Positions 6,735 to 22,100 of a stretch of DNA of 64,000 bases are shown here, piece by piece. Below the pieces are notes generated by a model. It had not been told where the DNA came from. It searched no databases and saw only the letters and a list, made by a program, of their open reading frames with translations. A program made the position numbers and the translations under genes. The DNA is from Pictodentalium vernedei (Eukaryota > Mollusca > Scaphopoda > Dentaliida > Dentaliidae): contig CM062292.1 in NCBI GenBank assembly GCA_031216915.1, positions 8,185,920-8,249,919 on the forward strand, in the 5' to 3' direction. Positions within the stretch are counted from its first letter, which is position 1. Each line of letters starts with the position of its first letter.

Positions 6735-9700
6735 AGACTAATCCCTAATACCCATGAGAAACTAATCCCTAACACCCATAAGAAACTAATCCCTAACACC
6801 CATAAGAAACTAATCTCTAATACCCATAAGAAACTAATCCCTAACATCCATAAAAAACTAATCCCTAATACCCATAAGAAACTAATCCCTAATACCCATA
6901 AGAAACTAATCTCTAATACCCATAAGAAACTAATCTCTAATACCCATAAGAAACTAATCTCTAATACCCATAAGAAACTAATCTCTAATACCCATAAGAA
7001 ACGAATCCCTAACACCCATAAGAAACTACTCCCTAATACCCATAAGAAACTAATCTCTAATACCCAAAAGATACTAATCCCTAACACCAATAAGAAACTA
7101 ATCCCTAATACCCATAAGAAACTAATCTCTAATACCCATAAGAAACTAATCCCTAACATGCATAAAAAACTAATCCCTAATACCCATAAGAAACTAATCC
7201 CTAACACCTATAAGAAACTAATCTCTAATACCCATAAGAAACTAATCCCCAACACCCATAAGAAACTAATCTCTAACACCCATAAGAAACTAATTCCTAA
7301 CACCCATAAGAAACTAATCTCTAATACCCATAAGAAACTAATCCCTAACATGCATAAGAAACTAATCCCTAACACCCATAAGAAACTAATCCCTAACACC
7401 CATAAGAAACCAATCTCTAATACCCATAAGAAACTAAACCCTAACACCCATAAGAAACTAATCTCTAATACCCATAAGAAACTAATCCCTAACATGCATA
7501 AGAAACTAAACCCTAACACCTATAAGAAACTAATCCCTAACACCCATAAGACACTAAACCCTAACACCCATAAGAAACTAATCCCTAACACCCATAAGAA
7601 ACTAATCCCTAACACCCATAAGAAACTAAACGCTAACACCCATAAGAAACTAATCTCTAATACCCATAAGAAACTAAACCCTAATACCCATAAGAAACTA
7701 ATCCCTAATACCCATAAGAAACTAATCCCTAACACCCATAAGAAACTAAACCCTAACACCCATAAGAAACTAATCTCTAATACCCATAAGAAACTAATCT
7801 CTAATACCCATAAGAAACTAATCTCTAATACCCATAAGAAACTAATCCCTAACATGCATAAGAAACTAAACCCTAACACCTATAAGAAACTAATCCCTAA
7901 CACCCATAAGACACTAAACCCTAACACCCATAAGAAACTAATCCCTAACACCCATAAGAAACTAAACCCTAACACTCATAAGAAACTAATCCCTAACACC
8001 CATAAGAAACTAATCCCTAACACCCATAAGAAACTAATCTCTAATACCCATAAGAAACTAATCCCTAACATGCATAAGAAACTAAACCCTAACACCTATA
8101 AGAAACTAATCCCTAACACCCATAAGACACTAAACCCTAACACCCATAAGAAACTAATCCCTAACACCCATAAGAAACTAAACCCTAACACTCATAAGAA
8201 ACTAATCCCTAACACCCATAAGAAACTAATCCCTAACACCCATAACAAACTAATCCCTAACACCCATAAGAAACTAATCCCTAACACCCATAAGAAACTA
8301 AACCCTAACACCCATAAGAAACTAATCTCTAATACCCATAAGAAACTAAACCCTAATACCCATAAGAAACTAATCCCTAACACCCATAAGAAACTAATCC
8401 CTAATACCCATAAGAAACTAATCCCTAACACCCATAACAAACTAATCCCTAACACCCATAACAAACTAATCCCTAACACCCATAAGAAACTAAACCCTAA
8501 CACCCATAAGAAACTAATCTCTAATACCCATAAGAAACTAAACCCTAATACCCATAAGAAACTAATCCCTAATACCCATAAGAAACTAATCCCTAACACC
8601 CATAAGAAACTAAACCCTAACACCCATAAGAAACTAATTTCTAATACCCATAAGAAACTAATCTCTAATACCCATAAGAAACTAATCCCTAACACCCATA
8701 AGAAACTAATCCCTAACATGCATAAGAAACTAAACCCTAACACCCATAAGAAACTAAACCCTAACACCTATAAGAAACTAATCCCTAACACCCATAAGAA
8801 ACTAATCCCTAACACCCATAAGAAACTAAACCCTAACACCCATAAGAAACTAATCCCTAATACCCATAAGAAACTAATCCCTAACACCCATAAGAAACTA
8901 AACCCTAACACCCATAAGAAACTAATCTCTAATACCCATAAGAAACTAATCTCTAATACCCATAAGAAACTAATCCCTAACACCCATAAGAAACTAATCC
9001 CTAATACCCATAAGAAACTAATCCCTAACACCCATAAGAAACTAAACCCTAACACCCATAAGAAACTAATCTCTCATACCCATAAGAAACTAATCCCTAA
9101 CACCCATAAGAAACTAAACCCTAACACCCATAAGAAACTAATCTCTAATACCCATAAGAAACTAAACCCTAATACCCATAAGAAACTAATCCCTAATACC
9201 CATAAGAAACTAATCCCTAACACCCATAAGAAACTAAACCCTAACACCCATAAGAAACTAATCTCTAATACCCATAAGAAACTAATCTCTAATACCCATA
9301 AGAAACTAATCCCTAACACCCATAAGAAACTAAACCCTAACACCCATAAGAAACTAAACCCTAACACCCATAAGAAACTAATCTCTAATACCCATAAGAA
9401 ACTAATCTCTAATACCCATAAGAAACTAATCCCTAACACCCATAAGAAACTAATCCCTAATACCCATAAGAAACTAATCCCTAACACCCATAAGAAACTA
9501 AACCCTAACACCCATAAGAAACTAATCTCTAATACCCATAAGAAACTAATCCCTAACACCCATAAGAAACTAAACCCTAACACCCATAACAAACTAATCC
9601 CTAACACCCATAAGAAACTAATCCCTAACACCCATAAGAAACTAAACCCTAACACCCATAAGAAACTAATCCCTAACACCCATAAGAAACTAATCTCTAA

Positions 9701-12050
9701 CACCCATAAGAAACTAATCTCTAACACCCATAAGAAACTAATCTCTAATACCCATAAGAAACTAATCTCTAATACCCATAAGAAACTAATCCCTAACACC
9801 CATAAGAAACTAAACCCTAACACCCATAAGAAACTAATCTCTAATACCCATAAGAAACTAATCTCTAATACCCATAAGAAACTAATCCCTAACACCCATA
9901 AGAAACTAATCCCTAACACCCATAAGAAACTAATCTCTAACACCCATAAGAAACTAATCTCTAATACCCATAAGAAACTAATCTCTAATACCCATAAGAA
10001 ATTAATCCCTAACACCCATAAGAAACTAAACCCTAACACCCATAAGAAACTAAACCCTAACACCCATAAGAAACTAATCTCTAACACCCATAAGAAACTA
10101 ATCTCTAATACCCATAAGAAACTAATCTCTAATACCCATAAGAAACTAATCTCTAATACCCATAAGAAACTAATCCCTAACACCCATAAGAAACTAATCC
10201 CTAACACCCATAAGAAATTAATCTCTAACACCCATAAGAAACTAATCCCTAACACCCATAAGAAACTAATCTCTAATACCCATAAGAAACTAATCCCTAA
10301 CACCCATAAGAAACTAAACCCTAACACCCATAAGAAACTAAACCCTAACACCCATAAGAAACTAATCTCTAATACCCATAAGAAACTAATCTCTAACACC
10401 CATAAGAAACTAATCTCTAATACCCATAAGAAACTAATCCCTAACACCCATAAGAAACTAAACCCTAACACCCATAAGAAACTAAACCCTAACACCCATA
10501 AGAAACTAAACCCTAACACCCATAAGAAACTAATCTCTAATACCCATAAGAAACTAATCTCTTACACCCATAAGAAACTAATCTCTAATACCCATAAGAA
10601 ACTAATCTCTAACACCCATAAGAAACTAATCTCTAATACCCATAAGAAACTAATCTCTAACACCCATAAGAAACTAATCTCTAACACCCATAAGAAACTA
10701 ATCTCTAATACCCATAAGAAACTAATCCCTAACACCCATAAGAAACTAAACCCTAACACCCATAAGAAACTAAACCCTAACACCCATAAGAAACTAATCT
10801 CTAATACCCATAAGAAACTAATCTCTAATACCCATAAGAAACTAATCTCTAATACCCATAAGAAACTAATCCCTAACACCCATAAGAAACTAAACCCTAA
10901 CACCCATAAGAAACTAAACCCTAACACCCATAAGAAACTAATCTCTAATACCCATAAGAAACTAATCTCTAACACCCATAAGAAACTAATCCCTAACACC
11001 CATAAGAAACTAATTCCTAACACCCATAAGAAACTAATCTCTAATACCCATAAGAAACTAATCCCTAACACCCATAAGAAACTAAACCCTAACACCCATA
11101 AGAAACTAGACCCTAACACCCATAAGAAACTAAACCCTAATACCCATAAGAAACTAATCCCTAACACCCATAAGAAACTATTTCCTAACACCCATAAGAA
11201 ACTAATCTCTAATACCCATAAGAAACTAAACCCTAACCTCCATAAGAAACTAAACCCTAACACCCATAAGAAACTAATCCCTAACACCCATAAGAAACTA
11301 ATCCCTAACACCCATAAGAAACTAAACCCTAACACCCATAAGAAACTAAACCCTAACACCCATAAGAAACTAATCCCTAACACCCATAAGAAACTAATCC
11401 CTAACACCCATAAGAAACTAAACCCTAACACCCATAAGAAACTAATCCCTAACACCCATAAGAAACTAATCCCTAACACCCATAAGAAACTAAACCCTAA
11501 CACCCATAAGAAATTAATCCCTAACACCCATAAGAAACTAATTCCTAACACCCATAAGAAACTAATCTCTAATACCCATAAGAAACTAATCCCTAACATG
11601 CATAAGAAACTAAACCCTAACACCTATAAGAAACTAATCCCTAACACCTATAAGAAACTAATCTCTAATACCCATAAGAAACTAATCCCTAACACCTATA
11701 AAAAACTAAACCCTAACGCCCATAAGAAACTAATCCCTAACACCCATAAGAAACTAATCCCTAACACCTATAAGAAACTAATCCCTAACACCTATAAGAA
11801 ACTAATCTCTAATACCCATAAGAAACTAATCCCTAACACCTATAAGAAACTAAACCCTAACACCCATAAGAAACTACTCCCTAACACCCATAAGAAACTA
11901 ATTCCTAACACCCATAAGAAACTAATCCCTAACACCTATAAGAAACTAATCTCTAATACCCATAAGAAACTAATCCCTAACACCTATAAGAAACTAATCC
12001 CTAATACCCATAAGAAACTAATCTCTAATACCCATAAGAAACTAATCCCT
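6731..12050. repeat. Edge block of the satellite, outside the 9.8-kb higher-order repeat
   Basis: Variant composition differs from the rest of the array. TCTCTAATACCC and AAACCC units dominate, and TATAAG units are nearly absent from about 8,770 to 11,620, which is why minus-strand frames of 481 and 353 codons persist there. Local duplications are visible: a three-variant motif (ATGCATAAG, then CCTATAAG, then CATAAGACAC) recurs with its ATG at 7494, 7854 and 8070, offsets of 15 and 9 units. Most ATGCAT units here retain AAG after CAT, unlike the AAA form fixed further right. The boundary with the higher-order copies is approximate. Confidence 0.7.
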
Positions 12051-12053
12051 AAC

Positions 12054-15000
12054 ATGCATAAAAAACTAAACCCTAATACCCATAAGAAACTAATCCCTAA
12101 CACCTATAAGAAACTAATCTCTAATACCCATAAGAAACTAATCCCTAACACCCATAAGAAACTAATCCCTAACACCCATAAGAAACTAATCCCTAACACT
12201 CATAAGAAACTAATCCCTAACACCCATAAGAAACTAATCTCTAATACCTATAAGAAACTAATCTCTAATACCCATAAGAAACTAATCCCTAACACCTATA
12301 AGAAACTAATCCCAAATACCCATAAGAAACTAATCTCTATTACCCATAAGAAACTAATCTCTAATACCCATAAGAAACTAATCCCTAACACCTATAAGAA
12401 ACTAATCCCTAATACCCATAAGAAACTAATCCCTAACACCCATAAGAAACTAATCTCTAATACCAATAAGAAACTAATCTCTAATACCCATAAGAAACTA
12501 ATCCCTAACACCTATAAGAAACTAATTCCTAACACCCATAAGAAACTAATCCCTAACACCTATAAGAAACTAATCTCTAATACCCATAAGAAACTAATCC
12601 CTAACACCTATAAGAAACTAATCCCTAATACCCATAAGAAACTAATCTCTAATACCCATAAGAAACTAATCCCTAACATGCATAAAAAACTAATCCCTAA
12701 CACCCATAAGAAACTAATCCCTAACACCTATAAGAAACTAATCTCTAATACCCATAAGAAACTAATCCCTAACACCCATAAGAAACTAATCCCTAACACC
12801 CATAAGAAACTAATCCCTAACACTCATAAGAAACTAAACCCTAACACCCATAAGAAATTAATTCCTAACACCCATAAGAAACTAATCTCTAATACCCATA
12901 AGAAACTAATCCCTAACACCCATAAGAAACTAATCTCTAATACCCATAAGAAACTAATCCCCAACACCCATAAGAAACTAAACCCTAACACCCATAAGAA
13001 ACTAATTCCTAACACCCGTAAGAAACTAATCTCTAATACCCATAAGAAACTAATCCCCAACACCCATAAGAAACTAAACCCTAACACCCATAAGAAACTA
13101 AACCCTAACACCCATAAGAAACTAAACCCTAACACCCATAAGAAACTAATCTTTAATACCCATAAGAACCTAATCCCCAACACCCATAAGAAACTAAACC
13201 CTAACACCCATAAGAAACTAAACCCTAACACCCATAAGAAACTAAACCCTAACACCCATAAGAAACTAAACCCTAACACCCATAAGAAACTAAACCCTAA
13301 CACCCATAAGAAACTAATCCCTAACACCCATAAGAAACTAATCCCTAACACTCATAAGAAACTAATCCCTAACACCCATAAAAAACTAATCCCTAACACC
13401 TATAAGAAACTAATCTCTAATACCCATAAGAAACTAATCCCCAACACCCATAAGAAACTAAACCCTAACATCCATAAGAAACTAAACCCTAACACCCATA
13501 AGAAACTAATCCCTAACACCCATAAGAAACTAATCCCTAACACCCATAAGAAACTAATCTCTAATACCCATAAGAAATTAATCCCTAACATGCATAAAAA
13601 ACTAATCCCTAACACCTATAAGAAACTAATCCCTAACACCCATAAGAAACTAATCTCTAATACCCATAAGAAACTAATCCCTAACATGCATAAAAAACTA
13701 ATCCCTAATACCCATAAGAAACTAATTCCTAACACCCATAAGAAACTAATCCCTAACACCTATAAGAACCTAAACCCTAACACCCATAAGAAACTAATTC
13801 CTAACACCCATAAGAAACTAATCCCTAACACCTATAAGAAACTAATCTCTAATACCCATAAGAAACTAATCCCTAACACCCATAAGAAACTAATCCCTAA
13901 CACCCATAAGAAACTAATCTCTAATACCCATAAGAAACTAATCCCTAACATGCATTAAAAACTAATCCCTAACACCTATAAGAAACTAATCCCTAACACC
14001 CATAAGAAACTAATCTCTAATACCCATAAGAAACTAATCCCTAACATGCATAAAAAACTAATCCCTAATACCCATAAGAAACTAATTCCTAACACCCATA
14101 AGAAACTAATCCCTAACACCTATAAGAACCTAAACCCTAACACCCATAAGAAACTAATTCCTAACACCCATAAGAAACTAATCCCTAACACCTATAAGAA
14201 ACTAATCTCTAATACCCATAAGAAACTAATCCCTAACACCCATAAGAAACTAATCCCTAACACCCATAAGAAACTAATCCCTAACACCCATAAGAAACTA
14301 ATCCCTAACACTCACAAGAAACTAATCCCTAACACCCATAAGAAACTAATCTCTAATACCCATAAGAAACTAAACCCTAACACCCATAAGAAACTAATCT
14401 CTAATACCCATAAGAAAGTAATCCCTAACACCCATAAGAAACTAAACCCTAACACCCATAAGAAACTAATCCCTAACACCCATAAGAAACTAATCCCTAA
14501 CACCCATAAGAAACTAATCCCTAACACCCATAAGAAACTAATCCCTAACACCCATAAGAAACTAATCCCTAACACCCATAAGAAACTAATCCCTAACACT
14601 CATAAGAAACTAATCCCTAACACCCATAAGAAACTAATCTCTAATACCCATAAGAAACTAAACCCTAACACCCATAAGAAACTAATCTCTAATACCCATA
14701 AGAAACTAATCCCTAACACCCATAAGAAACTAAACCCTAACACCCATAAGAAACTAATCCCTAACACCCATAAGAAACTAATCCCTAACACCCATAAGAA
14801 ACTAATCCCTAACACCCATAAGAAACTAATCCCCAACACCCATAAGAAACTAAACCCTAACAACCATAAGAAACTAATCCCTAACACCCATAAGAAACTA
14901 ATCTCTAATACCCATAAGAAACTAATTCGTAACACCCATAAGAAACTAATCCCTAACACCCATAAGAAACTCATCCCTAACACTCATAAGAAACTAATCC

Positions 15001-16142
15001 CTAACACCCATAAGAAACTAATCTCTAATACCCATAAAAAACTAATCCCTAACACCCATAAGAAACTAATCTCAAATACCCATAAGAAACTAATCTCTAA
15101 TACCCATAAGAAACTAATCCCTAACACCCATAAGAAACTAATCCCTAACACCCATAAGAAACTAAACCCTAACACCCATAAGAAACTAATCCCTAACACC
15201 CATAAGAAACTAATCCCTAACACCCATAAGAAACTAATCCCTAACACCCATAAGAAACTAATCCCCAACACCCATAAGAAACTAAACCCTAACACCCATA
15301 AGAAACTAATCCATAACACCCATAAGAAACTAATCCCTAACACCCATAAGAAACTAATCCCCAACACCCATAAGAAACTAAACCCTAACACCCATAAGAA
15401 ACTAATCCCCAACACCCATAAGAAACTAAACCCTAACACCCATAAGAAACTAATCCCTAACACCCTTAAGAAACTAATCTCTAATACCCATAAGAAACTA
15501 ATTCCTAACACCCATAAGAAACTAATTCCTAACACCCATAAGAAACTAATCCCTAACACCCATAAGAAACTAATCCCTAACACCCATAAGAAACTAAACC
15601 CTAACACCCATAAGAAACTAATCCCTAACACCCATAAGAAACTAAACCCTAACACCCATAGGAAACTAATCCCTAATACCCATAAGAAACTAATTCCTAA
15701 CACCCATAAGAAACTAATCCCTAACACCTATAAGAAACTAATTCCTAACACCCATAAGAAACTAATCCCTAACACCTATAAGAAACTAAACCCTAACACC
15801 CATAAGAAACTAATCCCTAACATGCATAAAAAACTAAACCCTAACACCCATAAGAAACTATTCCCTAACACCCATAAGAAACTAATCCCTAACACCCATA
15901 AGAAACTAATCCCTAACACCCATAAGAACCTAAACCCTAACACCCATAAGAAACTAATCCCTAACACCCATAAGAAACTAAACCCTAACACCCATAAGAA
16001 ACTAATCCCTAATACCCATAAGAAACTAATTCCTAACACCCATAAGAAACTAATCCCTAACACCTATAAGAAACTAATTCCTAACACCCATAAGAAACTA
16101 ATCCCTAACACCTATAAGAAACTAAACCCTAACACCCATTAG
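12054..16142. repeat. Partial higher-order copy (right part only)
   Basis: The ATG landmark at 12054 and the variants after it match the block beginning at 29118 of a full copy. The rare ACCCGTAAG variant (G at 13018) recurs at 20098, 30082 and 49690. A TAA at 13956-13958 recurs at 21540-21542. The block ends with the CATTAG variant (TAG at 16140-16142) that closes every full copy. The section 14046-16142 is nearly identical to 21630-23774, apart from a net two-unit length difference and point changes. Confidence 0.75.
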
Positions 16143-19100
16143 AAACTAATCCCTAACATGCATAAAAAACTAATCCCTAATACCCATAAGAAACTAATCC
16201 ATAACACCCATAAGAAACTAATCCCTAACACCCATAAGAAACTAATCCCCAACACCCATAAGAAACTAAACCCTAACACCCATAAGAAACTAATCCCCAA
16301 CACCCATAAGAAACTAAACCCTAACACCCATAAGAAACTAATCCCTAACACCCATAAGAAACTAATCTCTAATACCCATAAGAAACTAATTCCTAACACC
16401 CATAAGAAACTAATTCCTAACACCCATAAGAAACTAATCCCTAACACCCATAACAAACTAATCCCTAACACCCATAACAAACTAATCCCTAACACCCATA
16501 ACAAACTAATCCCTAACACCCATAACAAACTAATCCCTAACACGCATAAGAAACTAAACCCTAACACCCATAAGAAACTAATCCCTAACACCCATAAGAA
16601 ACTAAACCCTAACACCCATAAGAAACTAATCCCTAATACCCATAAGAAACTAATTCCTAACACCCATAAGAAACTAATCCCTAACACCTATAAGAAACTA
16701 ATTCCTAACACCCATAAGAAACTAATCCCTAACACCTATAAGAAACTAAACCCTAACACCCATAAGAAACTAATCCCTAACATGCATAAAAAACTAATCC
16801 CTAATACCCATAAGAAACTAATTCCTAACACCCATAAGAAACTAATCCCTAACACCTATAAGAAACTAAACCCTAACACCCATAAGAAACTAATCCCTAA
16901 CATGCATAAAAAACTAATCCCTAATACCCATAAGAAACTAATTCCTAACACCCATAAGAAACTAATCTCTAATACCCATAAGAAACTAATCCCTAACACC
17001 CATAAGAAACTAATCTCTAATACCCATAAGAAACTAATCCCTAACACCCATAAGAAACTAATCCCTAACATGCATAAAAAACTAATCCCTAACACCCATA
17101 AGAAACTAATTCCTAACACCCATAAGAAACTAATCCCTAACACCTATAAGAAACTAATCCCTAACACCTATAAGAAACTAATCCCTAACACCTATAAGAA
17201 ACTAAACCCTAACACCCATAAGAAACTAATCCCTAACACCCATAAGAAACTAATTCCTAACATGCATAAAAAACTAATCCCTAATACCCATAAGAAACTA
17301 ATCCCTAACATGCATAAAAAACTAATCCCTAATACCCATAAGAAACTAATCCCTAACACCTATAAGAAACTAAACCCTAACACCCATAAGAAACTAATCC
17401 CTAACATCCATAAGAAACTAATTCCTAACACCCATAAGAAACTAATCCCTAACACCTATAAGAAACTAATCCCTAACACCTATAAGAAACTGATCCCTAA
17501 CACCTATAAGAAACTAAACCCTAACACCCATAAGAAACTAATCCCTAACACCCATAAGAAACTAATCCCTAACACTCATAAGAAACTAATTCCTAACACC
17601 CATAAGAAACTAATCCCTAACACCTGTAAGAAACTAATCCCTAACACCCATAAGAAACTAATCCCTAACACCTATAAGAAACTAATCCCTAACACCTATA
17701 AGAAACTAATCCCTAACACCCATAAGAAACTAATCCCTAACACCCATAAGAAACTAAACCCTAACACCCATAAGAAACTAATCCCTAACACCCATAAGAA
17801 ACTAATTCCTAACACCCATAAGAAACTAATCCCTAACACCTATAAGAAACTAATCCCTAACACCTATAAGAAACTAATCCCTAACACCTATAAGAAACTA
17901 ATCCCTAATACCCATAAGAAACTAATCCCTAACACCTATAAGAAACTAATCTCTAATACCCATAAGAAACTAATCCCTAACACCCATAAGAAACTAATCC
18001 CTAACACCTATAAGAAACTAAACCCTAACACCCATAAGAAACTAATCTCTAATACCCATAAGAAACTAATCCCTAATACCCATAAGAAACTAATCCCTAA
18101 CACCTATAAGAAACTAATCTCTAATACCCATAAGAAACTAATCCCTAACACCCATAAGAAACTAATCCCTAACACCCATAAGAAACTAATTCCTAACATG
18201 CATAAAAAACTAATCCCTAATACCCATAAGAAACTAATCCCTAACATGCATAAAAAACTAATCCCTAATACCCATAAGAAACTAATCCCTAACACCTATA
18301 AGAAACTAAACCCTAACACCCATAAGAAACTAATCCCTAACATCCATAAGAAACTAATTCCTAACACCCATAAGAAACTAATCCCTAACACCTATAAGAA
18401 ACTAATCCCTAACACCTATAAGAAACTGATCCCTAACACCTATAAGAAACTAAACCCTAACACCCATAAGAAACTAATCCCTAACACCCATAAGAAACTA
18501 ATCCCTAACACTCATAAGAAACTAATTCCTAACACCCATAAGAAACTAATCCCTAACACCTGTAAGAAACTAATCCCTAACACCCATAAGAAACTAATCC
18601 CTAACACCTATAAGAAACTAATCCCTAACACCTATAAGAAACTAATCCCTAACACCCATAAGAAACTAATCCCTAACACCCATAAGAAACTAAACCCTAA
18701 CACCCATAAGAAACTAATCCCTAACACCCATAAGAAACTAATTCCTAACACCCATAAGAAACTAATCCCTAACACCTATAAGAAACTAATCCCTAACACC
18801 TATAAGAAACTAATCCCTAACACCTATAAGAAACTAATCCCTAATACCCATAAGAAACTAATCCCTAATACCCATAAGAAACTAATCTCTAATACCCATA
18901 AGAAACTAATCCCTAACATGCATAAAAAACTAATCCCTAACACCCATAAGAAAATAATCCCTAACACCTATAAGAAACTAATCTCTAATACCCATAAGAA
19001 ACTAATCCCTAACACCCATAAGAAACTAATTCCTAACATGCATAAAAAACTAATCCCTAATACCCATAAGAAACTAATCCCTAACATGCATAAAAAACTA

Positions 19101-22100
19101 ATCCCTAATACCCATAAGAAACTAATCCCTAACACCTATAAGAAACTAAACCCTAACACCCATAAGAAACTAATCCCTAACATCCATAAGAAACTAATTC
19201 CTAACACCCATAAGAAACTAATCCCTAACACCTATAAGAAACTAATCCCTAACACCTATAAGAAACTGATCCCTAACACCTATAAGAAACTAAACCCTAA
19301 CACCCATAAGAAACTAATCCCTAACACCCATAAGAAACTAATCCCTAACACTCATAAGAAACTAATTCCTAACACCCATAAGAAACTAATCCCTAACACC
19401 TGTAAGAAACTAATCCCTAACACCCATAAGAAACTAATCCCTAACACCTATAAGAAACTAATCCCTAACACCTATAAGAAACTAATCCCTAACACCCATA
19501 AGAAACTAATCCCTAACACCCATAAGAAACTAAACCCTAACACCCATAAGAAACTAATCCCTAACACCCATAAGAAACTAATTCCTAACACCCATAAGAA
19601 ACTAATCCCTAACACCTATAAGAAACTAATCCCTAACACCTATAAGAAACTAATCCCTAACACCTATAAGAAACTAATCCCTAATACCCATAAGAAACTA
19701 ATCCCTAATACCCATAAGAAACTAATCTCTAATACCCATAAGAAACTAATCCCTAACATGCATAAAAAACTAATCCCTAACACCCATAAGAAAATAATCC
19801 CTAACACCTATAAGAAACTAATCTCTAATACCCATAAGAAACTAATCCCTAACACCCATAAGAAACTAATCCCTAACACCCATAAGAAACTAATCCCTAA
19901 CACTCATAAGAAACTAAACCCTAACACCCATAAGAAATTAATTCCTAACACCCATAAGAAACTAATCTATAATACCCATAAGAAACTAATCCCTAACACC
20001 CATAAGAAACTAATCTCTAATACCCATAAGAAACTAATCCCCAACACCCATAAGAAACTAAACCCTAACACCCATAAGAAACTAATTCCTAACACCCGTA
20101 AGAAACTAATCTCTAATACCCATAAGAAACTAATCCCCAACACCCATAAGAAACTAAACCCTAACACCCATAAGAAACTAAACCCTAACACCCATAAGAA
20201 ACTAAACCCTAACACCCATAAGAAACTAATCTTTAATACCCATAAGAACCTAATCCCCAACACCCATAAGAAACTAAACCCTAACACCCATAAGAAACTA
20301 AACCCTAACACCCATAAGAAACTAAACCCTAACACCCATAAGAAACTAAACCCTAACACCCATAAGAAACTAAACCCTAACACCCATAAGAAACTAATCC
20401 CTAACACCCATAAGAAACTAATCCCTAACACTCATAAGAAACTAATCCCTAACACCCATAAAAAACTAATCCCTAACACCTATAAGAAACTAATCTCTAA
20501 TACCCATAAGAAACTAATCCCCAACACCCATAAGAAACTAAACCCTAACATCCATAAGAAACTAAACCCTAACACCCATAAGAAACTAATCCCTAACACC
20601 CATAAGAAACTAATCCCTAACACCCATAAGAAACTAATCTCTAATACCCATAAGAAACTAATCCCTAACATGCATAAAAAACTAATCCCTAACACCTATA
20701 AGAAACTAATCCCTAACACCCATAAGAAACTAATCTCTAATACCCATAAGAAACTAATCCCTAACATGCATAAAAAACTAATCCCTAATACCCATAAGAA
20801 ACTAATTCCTAACACCCATAAGAAACTAATCCCTAACACCTATAAGAACCTAAACCCTAACACCCATAAGAAACTAATTCCTAACACCCATAAGAAACTA
20901 ATCCCTAACACCTATAAGAAACTAATCTCTAATACCCATAAGAAACTAATCCCTAACACCCATAAGAAACTAATCCCTAACACCCATAAGAAACTAAACC
21001 CTAACACCCATAAGAAACTAAACCCTAACACCCATAAGAAACTAATCCCTAACACCTATAAGAAACTAAACCCTAACACCCATAAGAAACTAAACCCTAA
21101 CACCCATAAGAAACTAATCTCTAATACCCATAAGAAACTAATCCCTAACACCCATAAGAAACTAATCCCTAACACCCATAAGAAACTTAGCCCTAACACC
21201 CATAAGAAACTAATCCCTAACACCCATAAGAAACTAATCTCTAATACCCATAAGAAACTAATTCCTAACACCCATAAGAAACTAATCCCTAACACCCATA
21301 AGAAACTAATCCCTGACACTCATAAGAAACTAATCCCTAACACCCATAAGAAACTAATCCCTAACACCCATAAGAAACTAATCCCTAACACCCATAAGAA
21401 ACTAATCCCTAACACTCATATGAAACTAATCCCTAACACCCATAAGAAACTAATCCCTAACACCCATAAGAAACTAATCCCTAACACCCATAAGAAACTA
21501 ATCTCTAATACCCATAAGAAACTAATCCCTAACATGCATTAAAAACTAATCCCTAACACCTATAAGAAACTAATCCCTAACACCCATAAGAAACTAATCT
21601 CTAATACCCATAAGAAACTAATCCCTAACATGCATAAAAAACTAATCCCTAATACCCATAAGAAACTAATTCCTAACACCCATAAGAAACTAATCCCTAA
21701 CACCTATAAGAACCTAAACCCTAACACCCATAAGAAACTAATTCCTAACACCCATAAGAAACTAATCCCTAACACCTATAAGAAACTAATCTCTAATACC
21801 CATAAGAAACTAATCCCTAACACCCATAAGAAACTAATCCCTAACACCCATAAGAAACTAATCCCTAACACCCATAAGAAACTAATCCCTAACACTCACA
21901 AGAAACTAATCCCTAACACCCATAAGAAACTAATCTCTAATACCCATAAGAAACTAAACCCTAACACCCATAAGAAACTAATCTCTAATACCCATAAGAA
22001 ACTAATCCCTAACACCCATAAGAAACTAAACCCTAACACCCATAAGAAACTAATCCCTAACACCCATAAGAAACTAATCCCTAACACCCATAAGAAACTA

